A DNA stretch of 64,000 bases from Scytalidium lignicola (GCA_002812745.2 NCSJ02000141.1:42526-106525), one strand, 5' to 3'; counted from the first letter of the stretch, positions 23,050 through 34,401 are shown. Notes: generated by a model from the letters alone, not told the origin. Numbers and translations: made by a program.

Positions 23050-24888
23050 ATGGATTTGATTTCACAGCTTGAATCATCTTTTGTTGATCAATTGCCAATA
23101 GAGGCAAAACTTAATCTTGAACCTCCTGAACCTCCAGCTGACGAAAAGGAGCCTAAACCAAAGATTAAAGCTAGAGTTAATATATATACTAGCTTTGAAC
23201 AAGTCCTGCAAGAGTTCTTACCTTTAGATGAGGTATCTTTCGACCCATTTTCACCTGAAGAGTACCGCAGACCAAGAACTAAGTTATCAAAGGACTTTCC
23301 AAAGGCTGCTACTCCATTGGACTTTTTTTCCCTTTATTTCACTAGGGCAATACTTCAAATTATTACTCGAAATACTAATCGCTATGCAAACGCGCGATAT
23401 CACCACCAAAAGGAGTTTCCACACGAGCGAGATTGGATACCCCTATTTCTTGAAGAATTATATGTATTCCTTGGTTGTGTAGTATATATGGGTGTCCACA
23501 AAGAGCCTAACGTTGAATTGTATTGGAGTACTGGAACTTACAACCCACAACATATATTGCCAGTACATATGAGCCTTGTCCGATTCCAGCAAATTCACCG
23601 TTTTCTCCATATATCGGATGCTACAGGCGATGTACTGGCTGGACGGACAGGCCTTACAGGTATTAGCAATCCAAATAACGATATATGGTGGTATAAATTA
23701 GAACCTTTGGCTTCTAGTCTCCGTCAGAGCTTTATGCAATATTATGAGCCAAGTTCAACAATGAGTGTTGATGAGTTAATGGTTCGGTGTTTTGGAAGAT
23801 CTATCCATACATATAAGATGCCTTCAAAGCCCATATCACAAGGATATAAACTATTTGGAGTGGCGGATCATGGTTATCTATACAATTTTATATGGAGTTC
23901 AAAAGCCCAGAGTATTATAGAAGTGTTCTGGAAGCCAGAATTGACTAAAACAGGCTCTTTGGTTCGGGAATTGGCTTTAAGTTTACTACGCCATCACATC
24001 ACAATATATATGGACAATTACTTTTCATCAATTCCACTGTTTGAGAAACTTAGGAAATGCCAATTTAGAGCTGTTGGAACAACTAGACCTCATGCGCAAC
24101 TCCCTCAGGTGTTCAAAGTACTAAAAGACAAATTTAAAAAGGAGCTTCAATGGAATACCCTTTTGGCAAAGGTTGTAGACAATACTCTTTGCTTAGCCTG
24201 GCAAGATAACAATATTGTTCTTGCTCTCACCAATATTCATACTGTAGATACAACAGAAACGTTCAGAGATAAGGTTCGACGAAGACCAGCTAAAACATCC
24301 ACTTCAGCATGGCAAGCAAGAGCTCCCTTTGGAAATCAACCTACCAAGGAATTAGCTATTCCAGTGGTTATTGACGATTATAACTGCTATATAGGAGGTG
24401 TTGATATTGCTAATTAATTCAGGGCTGAATATGAGACTCATAGAACAACCTTTCGTACTTGGTGGCCTTTATTTTACTGGATGGTTGATGTAGCAGTAGT
24501 CAACGCATACCGGCTTTGTGTTTTACAGCAAAAAGAAGCCAAAATCGAGCATCCTGTCACTCATTTAAGCTTCCGACAACAGTTGTATATGGCCTTGTTG
24601 GACAATTCAAACAAAGTTCGAGCTCTCCGGTTAGCATCAACTTTAACTCCATGTTGAACCTTTATCTCAGAATTCCACAGATGGACGCAAAATAAAAGAG
24701 GTTTCTGTGCTTGGTGTGTATACAAATTAAAGGAGGAGAAGCTTCATACGAAGCTAGCTAATAAGGATACTAATCAACCTAGAAAAAGGGCACGACAGTC
24801 AGTGTATGGTTGTGATTTTTGTCGAGTACCACTTTGTCGCGATCGGTCCTGTTGGGATAACTTTTATACTTTTAAAGTACCTAATTAA
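23050..24888 (+). pseudogene. piggyBac-type transposase (DDE_Tnp_1_7), two nonsense mutations
   Basis: This would be a 612-residue cut-and-paste transposase. The ATG at 23050 has a good context (ACCATGG); an in-frame ATG at 22972 lies closer to the TIR and is less likely. The catalytic aspartates are visible: D241 in SVDELM, D322 in YMDNYFSS and D452 in GGVDIAN. A C-terminal cysteine-rich domain follows (CAWC, CDFC, then LC and C). The frame is broken by TAA at 24415, where the family has a glutamine, and by TGA at 24656; CAA and CGA would each become these stops by one C-to-T change. No frameshift is present, so decay is recent. Confidence 0.85.
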
Positions 24889-24995
24889 TCGCGTTTGCTG
24901 TGTTTTACTAAGAAAATAGTTTGAAAAATACTCCAATTAGATGTAACATACCCTTGTTGGCCAAGCCTCGGTAAAGTGCATAAATGCGGGTACAT

Positions 24996-25031
24996 TTTGC
25001 ATAACTGCCTCCATTTCCACCAGACGAGGGG
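24996..25031 (-). repeat. Right TIR of piggyBac-type element
   Basis: 36 bp, perfect inverted match to 22829-22864. Confidence 0.9.
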
Positions 25032-26036
25032 ATACCTCGGCTGATGATGCTGGATACTGTAGCATAATAGTGCAGCACGTTTTGCCGCAGAGGATTTGAC
25101 ATCTTCTCCTCATGCATAATTAACAGAATAGGATCTCTTGCTCACCGCCTTTGATGGATAGCCGATAACTTATTCTGCCAACCCCTCCATTCTTAATCGA
25201 GGTGGAATAAAACCTCACATCTACTGTACTGTACCTACCTCCAAATTCACTACAGTCAGTGACTCGGAAGATCCTTTTGAAAACATGATTGATTGCTTGG
25301 ATACCAAAGAATCTTCAGCATATGGATTTTGATAGACGGCGTCACTACTGTACATCCGTACAGTATAATTTCACCTCATGGGGGATTGTTGCCTTGTTAA
25401 TCTGGCAGGGATCCGCACCTACGTCATTGTGGAATGCCATCTCCAAAGTCAAGTCCTCCTCCATACAGTAACAGAAAAGAGTGAGAGGAGTCATTTTGAG
25501 TCTTCATCCTCTAGGACGAACTCGATTACAATGATAATAGTTTAGCAAATCTTCTGACTACAGTATATCGCAATTGTAGTGATCCATTGACTGCTGCAAT
25601 TAATCTCCATCCCCACACACACATGAGGAGAGCCATGCTTCTAGATCTGCCGCCACCAGGGACGGAACGAGTCTTGGAAAGCTTGATTTCCTATAGACGC
25701 CAGCCCCCCAAAACCGTCATCGGTTTCTGAAAATACACTTGACTTCTCCCCGCCAGCCCGCTTAGGACTAATCTTCCCGCTCTTCGTATGCGCAGGGACT
25801 CGTAGTGTGCTGACACTACACTTGTATAAGATCTAATACACACCCCGCCCGTCATCAGAATGACCTTCATACAACATATCAAAGATATTGTCGCAATATT
25901 CATCCAAGTTTTCGTAATTTTCCCATACAGTGCGCTCACGATACCTCGACAACGACAGCTTCGAGACTCTCGAAATCCAGCGCTCTCACCTGACCGGCAA
26001 TTACAGCCTTACCCTACCTCCTGCCACTTCGCAGCC
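25032..26036. other. Spacer between transposon block and PLD pseudogene
   Basis: Normal base composition. Short frames only, none recognised. It contains ACTGTACTGTAC at about 25229 and a related TGTACATCCGTACAGTA at about 25352. Confidence 0.4.
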
Positions 26037-28530
26037 ATGATCTCTGACAAGGTCCACAAGCTTTGTACGAATGAAGAGAGTGTATCTTCACTTCTTGCAC
26101 AGGATCCGAGCCTTTCGCCTGGGGATGCATGGAAGAAGCTATACGGTGCTCATATCGTCAGCGAGAATGGCAGTAAGAGGTCGGGGAGATCACATCGAGA
26201 CAAAATTACAGAGGAAGATTTAGAGAGGGCTAGGGAATGTGGAAACTGGGGGCCAACCCAACCCAGCGATCTCTTCCTTCGAGTGAGCATAACACAGTAT
26301 CAAGTAGAGAGTCTGCCACTGACTTTTTCTGCAGATGTATCATGATGCGTTATGTTCTATCGAGAACAGTGTATCTTCGTGCATGGTCAGCCCTCCATTA
26401 ATGGGAAGCTGTGGTGTTATTCCGTCAACCGTCATATCAACGTACGTAGACAGGAACTATATGCCACGACCTTAATAGATGGGAATTACTGACACACTTC
26501 TCGTAGGGTCCCAGATATCATGCGGCATATGTCTAATATCATCGTGCGCGCTGAGAAAGAGATTATCCTTGCGACAAATTACTGGCAGAATTCTGTCGCC
26601 TCGAAATATATCAGAAATGCCATGAAAGAGCTCTCCAGAAGAGCTGGCGAGAGAGGGGTGAAAATAGTTATGAAATTGGAATATGACCGAGGAAGCGCAA
26701 AACAGCTGCTAGATAACCACTATTCTGTTTCGGAGGAAGAATACCTTGGTAAAGCGGTCGGTCTACCATCCCCGAAGGAGATTGAAAATATAGATCTCCA
26801 GGTTATGAATTACCAACCATATACTTGCAATGAAATGTACCAAGCATAGGCTTGTTTGTTGATCGGAAGGTCGCTGTTCTTCAAAGCAACAACATTCAAG
26901 ACAATGATAACATGGAAATGATGATCCATATGGAAGGCCCAATTGTTGACTCCATATATGACATGGCTTTGATATCCTGGCACAAAAAATGGAAACACCA
27001 CTCCCAACTCTCAATTCACCCGCGGCTCAAGCCGGACTTGTGACATTCAGCGAAAAGAGTCATGATGATATCTTTGGTCTAGATGGATCTATTAAAGGTC
27101 ATTCAGCGATTGTCCACCCCGACAGAATGGAAGAACGAGAAGCTTACGCCTATAATCCACGCCCCATCAATAACTCAAGTGGTCTTCCATCTGGAACTCC
27201 AAAAGAAGAACCAACCACCACAACTACTACTCAACATGTAGCACAAGATACCCAGGAAAAAGGAGAGAACACTAATATGGCGAGTGAGGAGCTACCTCAA
27301 AAACATCCCCAGGAACAAAAACAGCTGCCGGGATTCCCCAAAGCTGAGAAGGTTGCAGAAAATCTCAAAGCTACAGTAACTACCGTTGATGTTGAGCACG
27401 CAGACCATCATAAAGGAACCGAAGATATAGGTATCCCAGACAAAGAGAAGGATGCTCAAAATGACCACTCAGCTACCGGGACAGGCGAATCTAATGGTCT
27501 GAACACTGGTCCTGGAGAGCAAGGACTTCCTTCTCGGGATAAATTTCCTACATCCTCCTTACCAGAACATACAACAGACGATCCCCACTATGACGAGAAC
27601 ATTGCTGGTGAAGTCGCTCGCGTACAAGGGGTTGTATCATCAAAACAGGGAGAAACACAGATGGAAGCCGTCACTCGGCATCTCAATCACACAAAGAACA
27701 TTGGATTCAAAGTAAATGCACCAGAATGCTCACCTAAAGAGGAAATGACCCCATACATACCACACCCGATTCATGGACTATTCCCAATTGCTATGGTCTG
27801 TCGCGAGCCTTATGGAATACCGACTCATGGTTCAGTATACAATCCTCAAAACGAGGCTTGGCTATCTGCTTTGCGAAATGCGAAGAAGAATGTCTTCATT
27901 CAATCACCGACATTAAATGCTGAGCCCTTGGTCCCTGCTATCATTGAAGCATGTGAAAGAGGTGTAGATGTATACTGTTATATCACTCTAGGATACAATG
28001 ACGCAGTAAGTTTTGCTGTTTTAAACTGTTAGTAGAATTATAACTAACGAAACTACTAGGGTGAACTTCTTCCTATGCAAGGTGGTACCAATGAAATGGT
28101 AGCCCATAAAATGTACACAACCCTCTCCCAGGCTGGGAAGCAGCACCTCCACTACTTCTTTTACGTTGCCAAAGACCAGACAGCGCCAATAGTCGCCAAA
28201 AAGAAGCGGAGCTGCCATGTCAAAGTCATGATCGTAGACGAACACATTGGGATCTAGGGGAACGGGAACCAAGACACACAATCCTGGTTCCATAGTCAAG
28301 AGATTAATGTCATGTTTGACAGTCCCCTAGTTTGTAAATCCTGGATTGATGCGTTCAGAAGGAATCAGAATACTTGTATCTATGGTGATGTTAATAAGGA
28401 AGACGGGGCCTGGAGGGACGAAAATGGTAACCAGGCGCCCGACACTATCGGTGTTGATCCAGGGAGGTTTAGCTGGGCTAAGGGAGTTATGGGTGCTGTT
28501 AAAAGAGTTCAAGGCACTGGCGATTTTTGA
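26037..28530 (+). pseudogene. Phospholipase D family protein (two HKD motifs), inactivated
   Basis: Relic of a fungal phospholipase D/cardiolipin-synthase-like protein. Exons 26037-26282, 26335-26441 and 26517 onward, plus a GTAAGT..TAG intron at 28006-28059, are still readable. Three lesions break it. At 26841-26855 the first HxKxxxxD motif reads Q-A-stop and one base is missing before VDRKVAVLQSNN. At the A6 run near 26986-26991 the frame slips by one before METPLP. At 28255 a CAG-type codon has become TAG right after the second motif, which is itself intact (HVKVMIVDE). The spacer between the two domains is acidic and low complexity. The A6 slip could be a sequencing error, but the first motif's histidine and lysine are truly lost. 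Confidence 0.75.
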
Positions 28531-28913
28531 GTCTGCTGCAATACAGTAGATGTGGAACGGGTTTGCTTGGTTTGAATATTCATATGGGATATCATGTAAG
28601 AGGAATATCTGGAAATCGGTTTTCAAGTGTTACAAGGAGGGATAGAACAATGTATTCAAATATTCTTATGATTCTGAAATTTGTGATTGTTCGCTGCTCT
28701 GCTGTCTTAATTATTGCGTATAGGAGTGATAATTATCATGTTCCTGAAACAGTGCATGACACCCCTGTAACGCGGGTTCGCGCCAGCCTCGGTGACCTTG
28801 ACGGTGCCTGTAGCTAAATTCAAAGCTTTCGAAACATACAAAGGATGTGTTCTCTTTACACTGGTGCGCCCTCCAAGTGTCAGCGACATCCAGACTGTAC
28901 GAGATGATCAGAA
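28531..28913. other. Short intergenic spacer upstream of RAD4
   Basis: 383 bp between the PLD relic and the Rad4 start, presumably holding the RAD4 promoter. No specific site was recognised. Confidence 0.4.
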
Positions 28914-31900
28914 ATGCCTCCATTTGTTTCCCGTAAACGCTTGCGCTCGTCATCCCCAGAGGCTGGTCCGTCAAATTCCAAGTCCAGCGCGCAAAGTGGG
29001 AAAGGCAAAGTCGCAGGCAAAAGCAAAGGAAAGCTCGTTCCCACCCCATCTCGAAAACGAACTCTCTTTGACGATCTCGATGCCGGTACAATATCAAAAC
29101 CCGATCCGGAGCAAAGGAGAGCAGCGCTCGAAAATCTATCACGCCTAGATGATGAGGGTAGTTCACTCTCCTCCATCGCCTCGAGCGAAGCCGAGTTTGA
29201 AGACATTCAAGTCTCGAAACGACAGAAGACAACCAATGCCGATACTTCTTCCTCCTCCTCTTCCTCCGATGAAGATATCGAATTCGAAGATGTCCAAACA
29301 TTTGTCGCTCCTCCTCTCCCATCTGCTCCTCCTCCATCCGGCGATCTCGAACTAACATTGACGAAAGAGACTCGAGTGTCACTTACGAACCCATTGGGCA
29401 CAAAGAAAGGCCCTAGTAAGATTGAAAGGCAGATTCGAGTGGCAACACATCAGTTCCATGTGCAGATGCTTATGTGGCATAATGCGATCCGGAATAGCTG
29501 GTTATGTGATAAGGAATTACAAGAAATTCTCGTGAAACAGTTGCCGACGAGTTTCTGGGAGAGGGAGATGGAGAAATGGAAAAGAAGGAGTGGCTTTGAA
29601 AAGGCAGAAAACAAAGTGGAGATCTCGAAGGAGGGAGAGAGGGGGAAGACTAGTAAAGGGAAAGGGAAGGGTGCAGAGAAAGGTCGGCCGTCTCAGAGGG
29701 ATTGGGGAGGTTCGGCTGAGAGGCTTGCTACAAGAGAAATTGACATGAGTCACGGAGACCCTATCTTGAGACTTTTGAAATACCTGAAAGAGTACTGGAG
29801 AATGAGGTTTCGCATCACCGAGCCAGGATTGAGGAAGTTGGGTTATATGTCTTTGCAACAGCTAGATGAGGAGTATAGAGGCTTCAGTAAGGATAAGCAT
29901 GATACAGGAAGGTATGGGGAGCGAATTCAAGATATTAAAGCGCTTAGAGAGCGCGCAAAACTTCTACAGGGCAGCAGGGATGTTGGTGCACAGTTATTCA
30001 CTGCATTGTTACGAGGGCTTGGTCTCGAAGCTAGAATGGTTGCTAGTTTACAACCAGTGGGTTTTGGGTGGAATAAATACGAGGAAGCCTTGGAAAGAAA
30101 GAAGAAGGTGGTTCCAGCAGATAAGACTGAGCAGGATGAATCCACATCAGAAGAGGAATCTGGCTCCGAAGTTGGCAAACTACCACGGAAAAGGCCAAAA
30201 GCTGACAAGAAGAAGGCTAAAACAGAGGCAAAGAAAGCTACCAAGTTACAGAAACCCCGCCGGCGTAAGTCGCAAAGTACAGGACACAAGGATTCTCCTC
30301 TGGATCACTCCGAGTCTGAAGAATCAAGCATGCATGACGATGATGACTCTGTAGTAGATGTTACCCCAATAAAGAAACGGCCTGAACCGTCAAAGCAATA
30401 TGATAAAGATCTCGCGTTCCCTCATTACTGGACGGAAGTCTTTTCGCCTGTTACAAATACATATATACCAGTGGACCCGCTTGTGCTCAATCTCATTGTC
30501 AATACCGCTAATAAGGACGAAAACCTCGGAAACTTTGAGCCACGGGGGCAAAAGGCAGAGAAGGCCAAGCAGGTGATAGCTTATGTTATTGGATTTTCTC
30601 AAGACGGTACAGCAAAGGATGTTACCACAAGATATCTTAAAAGACATATGTGGCCCGGCAGGACCAAAGGTGTACGGATCCCAGTGGAGAAGGTACCTGT
30701 ATACAACCACCATGGCAAAATCAAACGCTATGAGGAATTTGACTGGTTCAAAACTGTGATGAGTGGCTATGTTCGAGGCACACAGAAGTGTCCTCGCACG
30801 GAAATCGATGATCAAGAAGATCTCACAGACCTCAAACCATTGCAACCTGAAAGGAAAGAGGTTAAAGAAGGAGAGGAAACATTACAGTGGTATAAGTCAT
30901 CCGCAGAGTTTGTCCTTGAAAGACATTTGAGGAGAGAAGAGGCTATATTACCAACTGCTAAACACGTAAAGATGTTTACAGTCAAGGCTAAAGGAGGTGT
31001 CACAACCAAGGAGAAAGTTTTCCTTCGAAAGGATGTGGTGGCCTGTAAAAGCATAGAAACCTGGCATAAAGAAGGTCGAGCTCCCATACCAGGTGAAGAA
31101 CCAAGGAAACGAGTCCCCTATAGAGCGGCGACCACGAACCGTAGACGTGAATTAGCAGAAGTTGAGTATGCGACTGGCGAGAAAATGCTTCAGGGCCTAT
31201 ACAGCCGGGACCAAACTGATTGGATTATTCCCGCTCCTATCAAAGATGGCAAAATTCCAAAGAATGAATATGGGAACATCGATGTATATGTTCCTAGTAT
31301 GATACCAGAGGGCGCGGTCCACATACCTAGACGCAGCACTGTTAGAATATGCAAAAAGCTTGGTATCGACTATGCAGAAGCTGTAACTGGATTCGAATTC
31401 GGTTCACGGATGGCAGTGCCAATTATTACTGGTGTTGTTGTCGCTCAGGAACACTTGGAGGCGGTAATGGATCAGTGGGAGAAAGACGAAATGGAGAGAG
31501 CTAGAAAGGAGGATGAGAAGAGGACGAAGGCAGCGCTTGCCATGTGGAGGAAGTTGTTGATGGGCTTGAGGATAGTCGAGAGAGTTAGAGAGGAGTATGG
31601 AGATGCTGCTGAGGATCAAATCGACGCTATTAACCCCTGGACAAACAAGAAGGCTGTTAAAGTCTCAGAAAATGAGATAGATGAAAGCTGGAAATCAATG
31701 CATGAAAGGGATGAGGACATGGCTGGAGGTTTTTTTCCAGAAGGCCATGACGAGGAAGAAGCAGACCATGACCATCATTCATCCAGCTTTTTTCCTGTGG
31801 TCAACTACGACGACGAGGATGATGATAGCGAGCACGGCGGAGGCTTTGTTGTAGAAGGACATAATGAAGAGCCAGTAAGACCATCGATTAGACAGGCATA

Positions 31901-32375
31901 TGCAACTCCACAATCGGCTAGTACGAATTCAACAGCTGTGCACAAACATATTTCAGAGGATAATGAAGATATTTCGGACTCAAGAGAGGTCACCCCCGGA
32001 AGCAAATCGACCAAAAAACGACCTATCGTAGAAATACAAATTCGCGGCAAGAATAAAACTCCCACTAGCAAATCTAGAGCCTCAAAGAAGATAGCCGCCG
32101 TTAAAGGTACTGCCAAACGTAGGCGTCGTATTCCTGACTCTGAAGAAGATGAAAAGCAGAGTTCGTCACTATCTGAACTAATATCGGATGAGATCAGCTC
32201 TGAAGCTGAAGTTGAGGAAGTTCACAGCAAAGGACAAAAAATCAGAACTACAATTCCCGGACCTACTACTAATATCCGAAAAACTCCAAAGAGGGCTGCA
32301 GCAAGAAAGAGCGAGACAGCTTTGAGATCTCATTATTTTGGACATCCTTCTGATGATGAGATGAATGACTTATGA
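28914..32375 (+). CDS. RAD4: DNA repair protein Rad4/XPC
   Basis: A single exon encodes 1153 residues. Rad4/XPC is the nuclear damage sensor of global-genome nucleotide excision repair and acts with Rad23. The N-terminal 250 residues are Ser-, Lys- and Glu-rich and disordered. A transglutaminase-like region follows (about 270-400, with LLRGLGLEARMVASLQP, and about 500-590, with HYWTEVFSP). Then come the three DNA-binding beta-hairpin domains: BHD1 near 655-690 (FVLERHLRREEAI), BHD2 near 695-735 and BHD3 near 760-845 (HIPRRSTVRICKKLGIDYAE). The C-terminal 300 residues are acidic with KKRP-type basic patches, likely nuclear targeting. As in other Rad4 proteins the transglutaminase catalytic triad is not kept. 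It converges with the MDP-1 gene downstream. Confidence 0.93.
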   Translation: MPPFVSRKRLRSSSPEAGPSNSKSSAQSGKGKVAGKSKGKLVPTPSRKRTLFDDLDAGTISKPDPEQRRAALENLSRLDDEGSSLSSIASSEAEFEDIQVSKRQKTTNADTSSSSSSSDEDIEFEDVQTFVAPPLPSAPPPSGDLELTLTKETRVSLTNPLGTKKGPSKIERQIRVATHQFHVQMLMWHNAIRNSWLCDKELQEILVKQLPTSFWEREMEKWKRRSGFEKAENKVEISKEGERGKTSKGKGKGAEKGRPSQRDWGGSAERLATREIDMSHGDPILRLLKYLKEYWRMRFRITEPGLRKLGYMSLQQLDEEYRGFSKDKHDTGRYGERIQDIKALRERAKLLQGSRDVGAQLFTALLRGLGLEARMVASLQPVGFGWNKYEEALERKKKVVPADKTEQDESTSEEESGSEVGKLPRKRPKADKKKAKTEAKKATKLQKPRRRKSQSTGHKDSPLDHSESEESSMHDDDDSVVDVTPIKKRPEPSKQYDKDLAFPHYWTEVFSPVTNTYIPVDPLVLNLIVNTANKDENLGNFEPRGQKAEKAKQVIAYVIGFSQDGTAKDVTTRYLKRHMWPGRTKGVRIPVEKVPVYNHHGKIKRYEEFDWFKTVMSGYVRGTQKCPRTEIDDQEDLTDLKPLQPERKEVKEGEETLQWYKSSAEFVLERHLRREEAILPTAKHVKMFTVKAKGGVTTKEKVFLRKDVVACKSIETWHKEGRAPIPGEEPRKRVPYRAATTNRRRELAEVEYATGEKMLQGLYSRDQTDWIIPAPIKDGKIPKNEYGNIDVYVPSMIPEGAVHIPRRSTVRICKKLGIDYAEAVTGFEFGSRMAVPIITGVVVAQEHLEAVMDQWEKDEMERARKEDEKRTKAALAMWRKLLMGLRIVERVREEYGDAAEDQIDAINPWTNKKAVKVSENEIDESWKSMHERDEDMAGGFFPEGHDEEEADHDHHSSSFFPVVNYDDEDDDSEHGGGFVVEGHNEEPVRPSIRQAYATPQSASTNSTAVHKHISEDNEDISDSREVTPGSKSTKKRPIVEIQIRGKNKTPTSKSRASKKIAAVKGTAKRRRRIPDSEEDEKQSSSLSELISDEISSEAEVEEVHSKGQKIRTTIPGPTTNIRKTPKRAAARKSETALRSHYFGHPSDDEMNDL

Positions 32376-32719
32376 AGATGCGGGATGATTAATGTACGTT
32401 TGTAACTGTACGGGATTTTAGGATCAGCAACGGATTATTAGATAGGAGTCCGGGGGTTACTTTTCTACGTATGTACACTTTAGTAGTTCGGAGGACTGGA
32501 GATACCAGAACTAAAAGGCGGGCATAGAAGAAACTTCTAAACTAATTCACCATGAATCTGCAAGTTCCGGTGATATAGATCAACTGTCTAACAATGATTT
32601 TGATATACACTCATGGGTATCTATATTTCTATGATCCTGGTAGCGCATACTCCTCCATCTCTGTATACCTGAAATTCTTTTACCTAGCGCTTGAACCTTC
32701 CGCCTGGTTGGTATCCATA
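32376..32719. other. Convergent intergenic region (RAD4 / MDP-1)
   Basis: 344 bp between two 3' ends. No gene seen; it probably holds both polyadenylation regions. Confidence 0.4.
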
Positions 32720-33355
32720 CTAGAACTCTTCCTCTTTATCATAACTTTGAACTTGAATAACAAGTGGGTTCCTCTTCCTCCACTCCCGTATTCCATTATC
32801 GATTTCCTCAACTGAGACCCCATCCCTCACCAAATACATTGTAACTCCTAAGCTCTCTACATTCCTATTCCTAGCCTCGTCGTCAAAAAATAACATTTCT
32901 TCGAACTTGAATCCCGAAGACTTCTGCAACTTATTGAAATGCATAATCTTGCTCCCAGGATATATCTCCATATAATCGAAGTACTCCACAGCCTTCCTCT
33001 TCTTCCCAGCACTATCTGGCACATGTAATAACTTTAACATCTCTCGGCCAACGTGTGGAGCACTAGTACGACTCGCTGCACCAATCTTAACACCGCTGTC
33101 TCGCAGGGCAGGAAGGATATCGGGGACATCGGTGTAGAATGCGAAGTCCTCCCCAAAGCGATCCTTGCAGGAATCATGGTTGGCTGAAGCTTTGATGGGC
33201 GGTGAAACGTGAGTATCTACCCAGAAAGGCCATAGCGTGTAGTCTAGGTCAAAGACTATGAGTTTCGGAAGGGGTAGTTTATCTTCGAGCGTTGACGGGA
33301 GGTTGGTGTTAGTGTTTGGCGCCTGACTTGAGCTTTTGCTAGATTTTCTGGCCAT
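32720..33355 (-). CDS. Magnesium-dependent phosphatase-1 family HAD protein
   Basis: A 211-residue single-exon HAD-superfamily phosphatase of the MDP-1 type, a small Mg2+-dependent enzyme reported to act on protein-tyrosine phosphate and sugar-related phosphates. HAD motif 1 is FDLDYTLW with the nucleophile D36 and general acid D38; motif 2 is AASRTS at 93-98; the metal-binding motif is FFDDE at 156-160. The first 27 residues are polar and poorly conserved, so a shorter start cannot be excluded, but this is the first ATG in frame. It is divergent from the GNAT gene across 473 bp and convergent with RAD4. The family call is firm; the physiological substrate is unknown. Confidence 0.9.
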   Translation of the reverse strand: MARKSSKSSSQAPNTNTNLPSTLEDKLPLPKLIVFDLDYTLWPFWVDTHVSPPIKASANHDSCKDRFGEDFAFYTDVPDILPALRDSGVKIGAASRTSAPHVGREMLKLLHVPDSAGKKRKAVEYFDYMEIYPGSKIMHFNKLQKSSGFKFEEMLFFDDEARNRNVESLGVTMYLVRDGVSVEEIDNGIREWRKRNPLVIQVQSYDKEEEF

Positions 33356-33828
33356 TGTGGAAAGTAGGAAAAATAATATGACGAGAAAGAGGTACCCGAA
33401 TTCCGTCTTATGGATTTTTCAAGTGTTATAAGTTGTCCCCAGTTCTTTCTGGAATGAATTAAAGTGGCGGGTAGGATTGATATCATTAAGCGCAAGGCTG
33501 CCGCTTAAATAACTTTCCATCGTCAGCCTCGTTCAACCCCACCAACCGTTGCTACTGCCCTGGTTTGTTTTTCACACTTCATACAAACATTTCTCTCGAA
33601 GTGTTATGATTTTCATATAAATTCCTCAGCCGTGTTCACTTATAAAGAATCCACATTCATTCATTTATTTATTTACTCATTCACTCATACGTTATCACGT
33701 TATGAAAATCTCAATCTCCCCGCATTGCATTAAGGCTCTGGGCGATATGATATTTATGGTATATCTATAGGAAGAGATATTTGCCTCTAAATTTTTCTAA
33801 AAGCTCCTAAATTCCAGAGAGCTTTACA
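33356..33828. promoter_or_regulatory. Divergent intergenic region (MDP-1 / GNAT)
   Basis: 473 bp separate two divergent start codons, so it must hold both promoters. It includes a CATTCATTCATTTATTTATTTACTCATTCACTCAT pyrimidine/AT repeat near 33655-33690. No factor site was assigned. Confidence 0.4.
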
Positions 33829-34401
33829 ATGACGCAAGAACAGCAAGTTGCAAGCTTTAATGGCAATCCTTCTACATGTTTCACAGTTCGCAAAGCCCAA
33901 GAATCAGATATCCCATCTCTAGCCGATGTTGAGAAATCAGCAGCAGTTCTATTTGAAAAGGTAGGGCTTGGGCATATTACAGGCTCTACAATGCCACCGG
34001 ATACACTATTAGAAATGACAAATCGTGGCTATCTCTGGGTGGCTGTTGCCGATGGAGATAAACCAATTGGATTCCTTGGGGGTTATGCATTGGATGGGTA
34101 CTTTTATATTGCTGAGATATCTGTGGCGAGAGAATTTCAAGGCAAAGGGGTCGGAAGGGCTTTAATGAAGGCAATGTCGAAAGATATAAGATCTAAGATA
34201 GGGGTATACAAAGGATTAACGTTGACGACATATAGAGATCTTGAGTGGAATGGACCCTGGTATAAAAAGCTGGGATTTGTAGAAGTGATCCCTCAAGATA
34301 TTGGGCCTGGACATTCTCTAATTATTAAAGAAGAGGGGGAGGCTGGCCATGATATAAGGAGGAGATGTGTGATGAAAAAGATATTGGAAACGACAAACTG
34401 A
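33829..34401 (+). CDS. GNAT-family N-acetyltransferase
   Basis: A 190-residue single-exon GNAT protein that would transfer acetyl from acetyl-CoA to an amine; the substrate is unknown. The fold begins at residue 18 (FTVRKAQESD). The acetyl-CoA motif A is clear as REFQGKGVGRALM (101-113, pyrophosphate-binding Q104-x-x-G-x-G), preceded by the beta-4 strand YIAEISVA. Motif B is seen in WYKKLGFVEV. The length is usual for a free-standing GNAT. No targeting signal is visible. Confidence 0.88.
   Translation: MTQEQQVASFNGNPSTCFTVRKAQESDIPSLADVEKSAAVLFEKVGLGHITGSTMPPDTLLEMTNRGYLWVAVADGDKPIGFLGGYALDGYFYIAEISVAREFQGKGVGRALMKAMSKDIRSKIGVYKGLTLTTYRDLEWNGPWYKKLGFVEVIPQDIGPGHSLIIKEEGEAGHDIRRRCVMKKILETTN

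Larger units (their letters stand above)
22829..25031 (+). mobile_element. piggyBac-type DNA transposon with perfect 36-bp TIRs
   Basis: A 2203-bp element bounded by perfect 36-bp inverted repeats at 22829-22864 and 24996-25031 (start CCCCTCGTCTGGTGGAAATG; TAT precedes both ends, giving 39 matching bases). It holds one transposase frame of the PGBD type. piggyBac elements normally insert at and duplicate TTAA. Here neither end has TTAA; only TA (or TAT/ATA) is shared. Base composition is normal, so RIP has been light. Confidence 0.85.

Noticed and set aside
28527..28817. 96-codon frame between the PLD relic and RAD4
   Set aside because: It overlaps the PLD stop, starts with a TTG, and has no recognisable domain.
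29866..30354. 162-codon plus frame inside RAD4
   Set aside because: Shadow frame of the conserved Rad4 coding sequence.
30390..30845. 151-codon minus frame inside RAD4
   Set aside because: Antisense shadow over the conserved Rad4 core.
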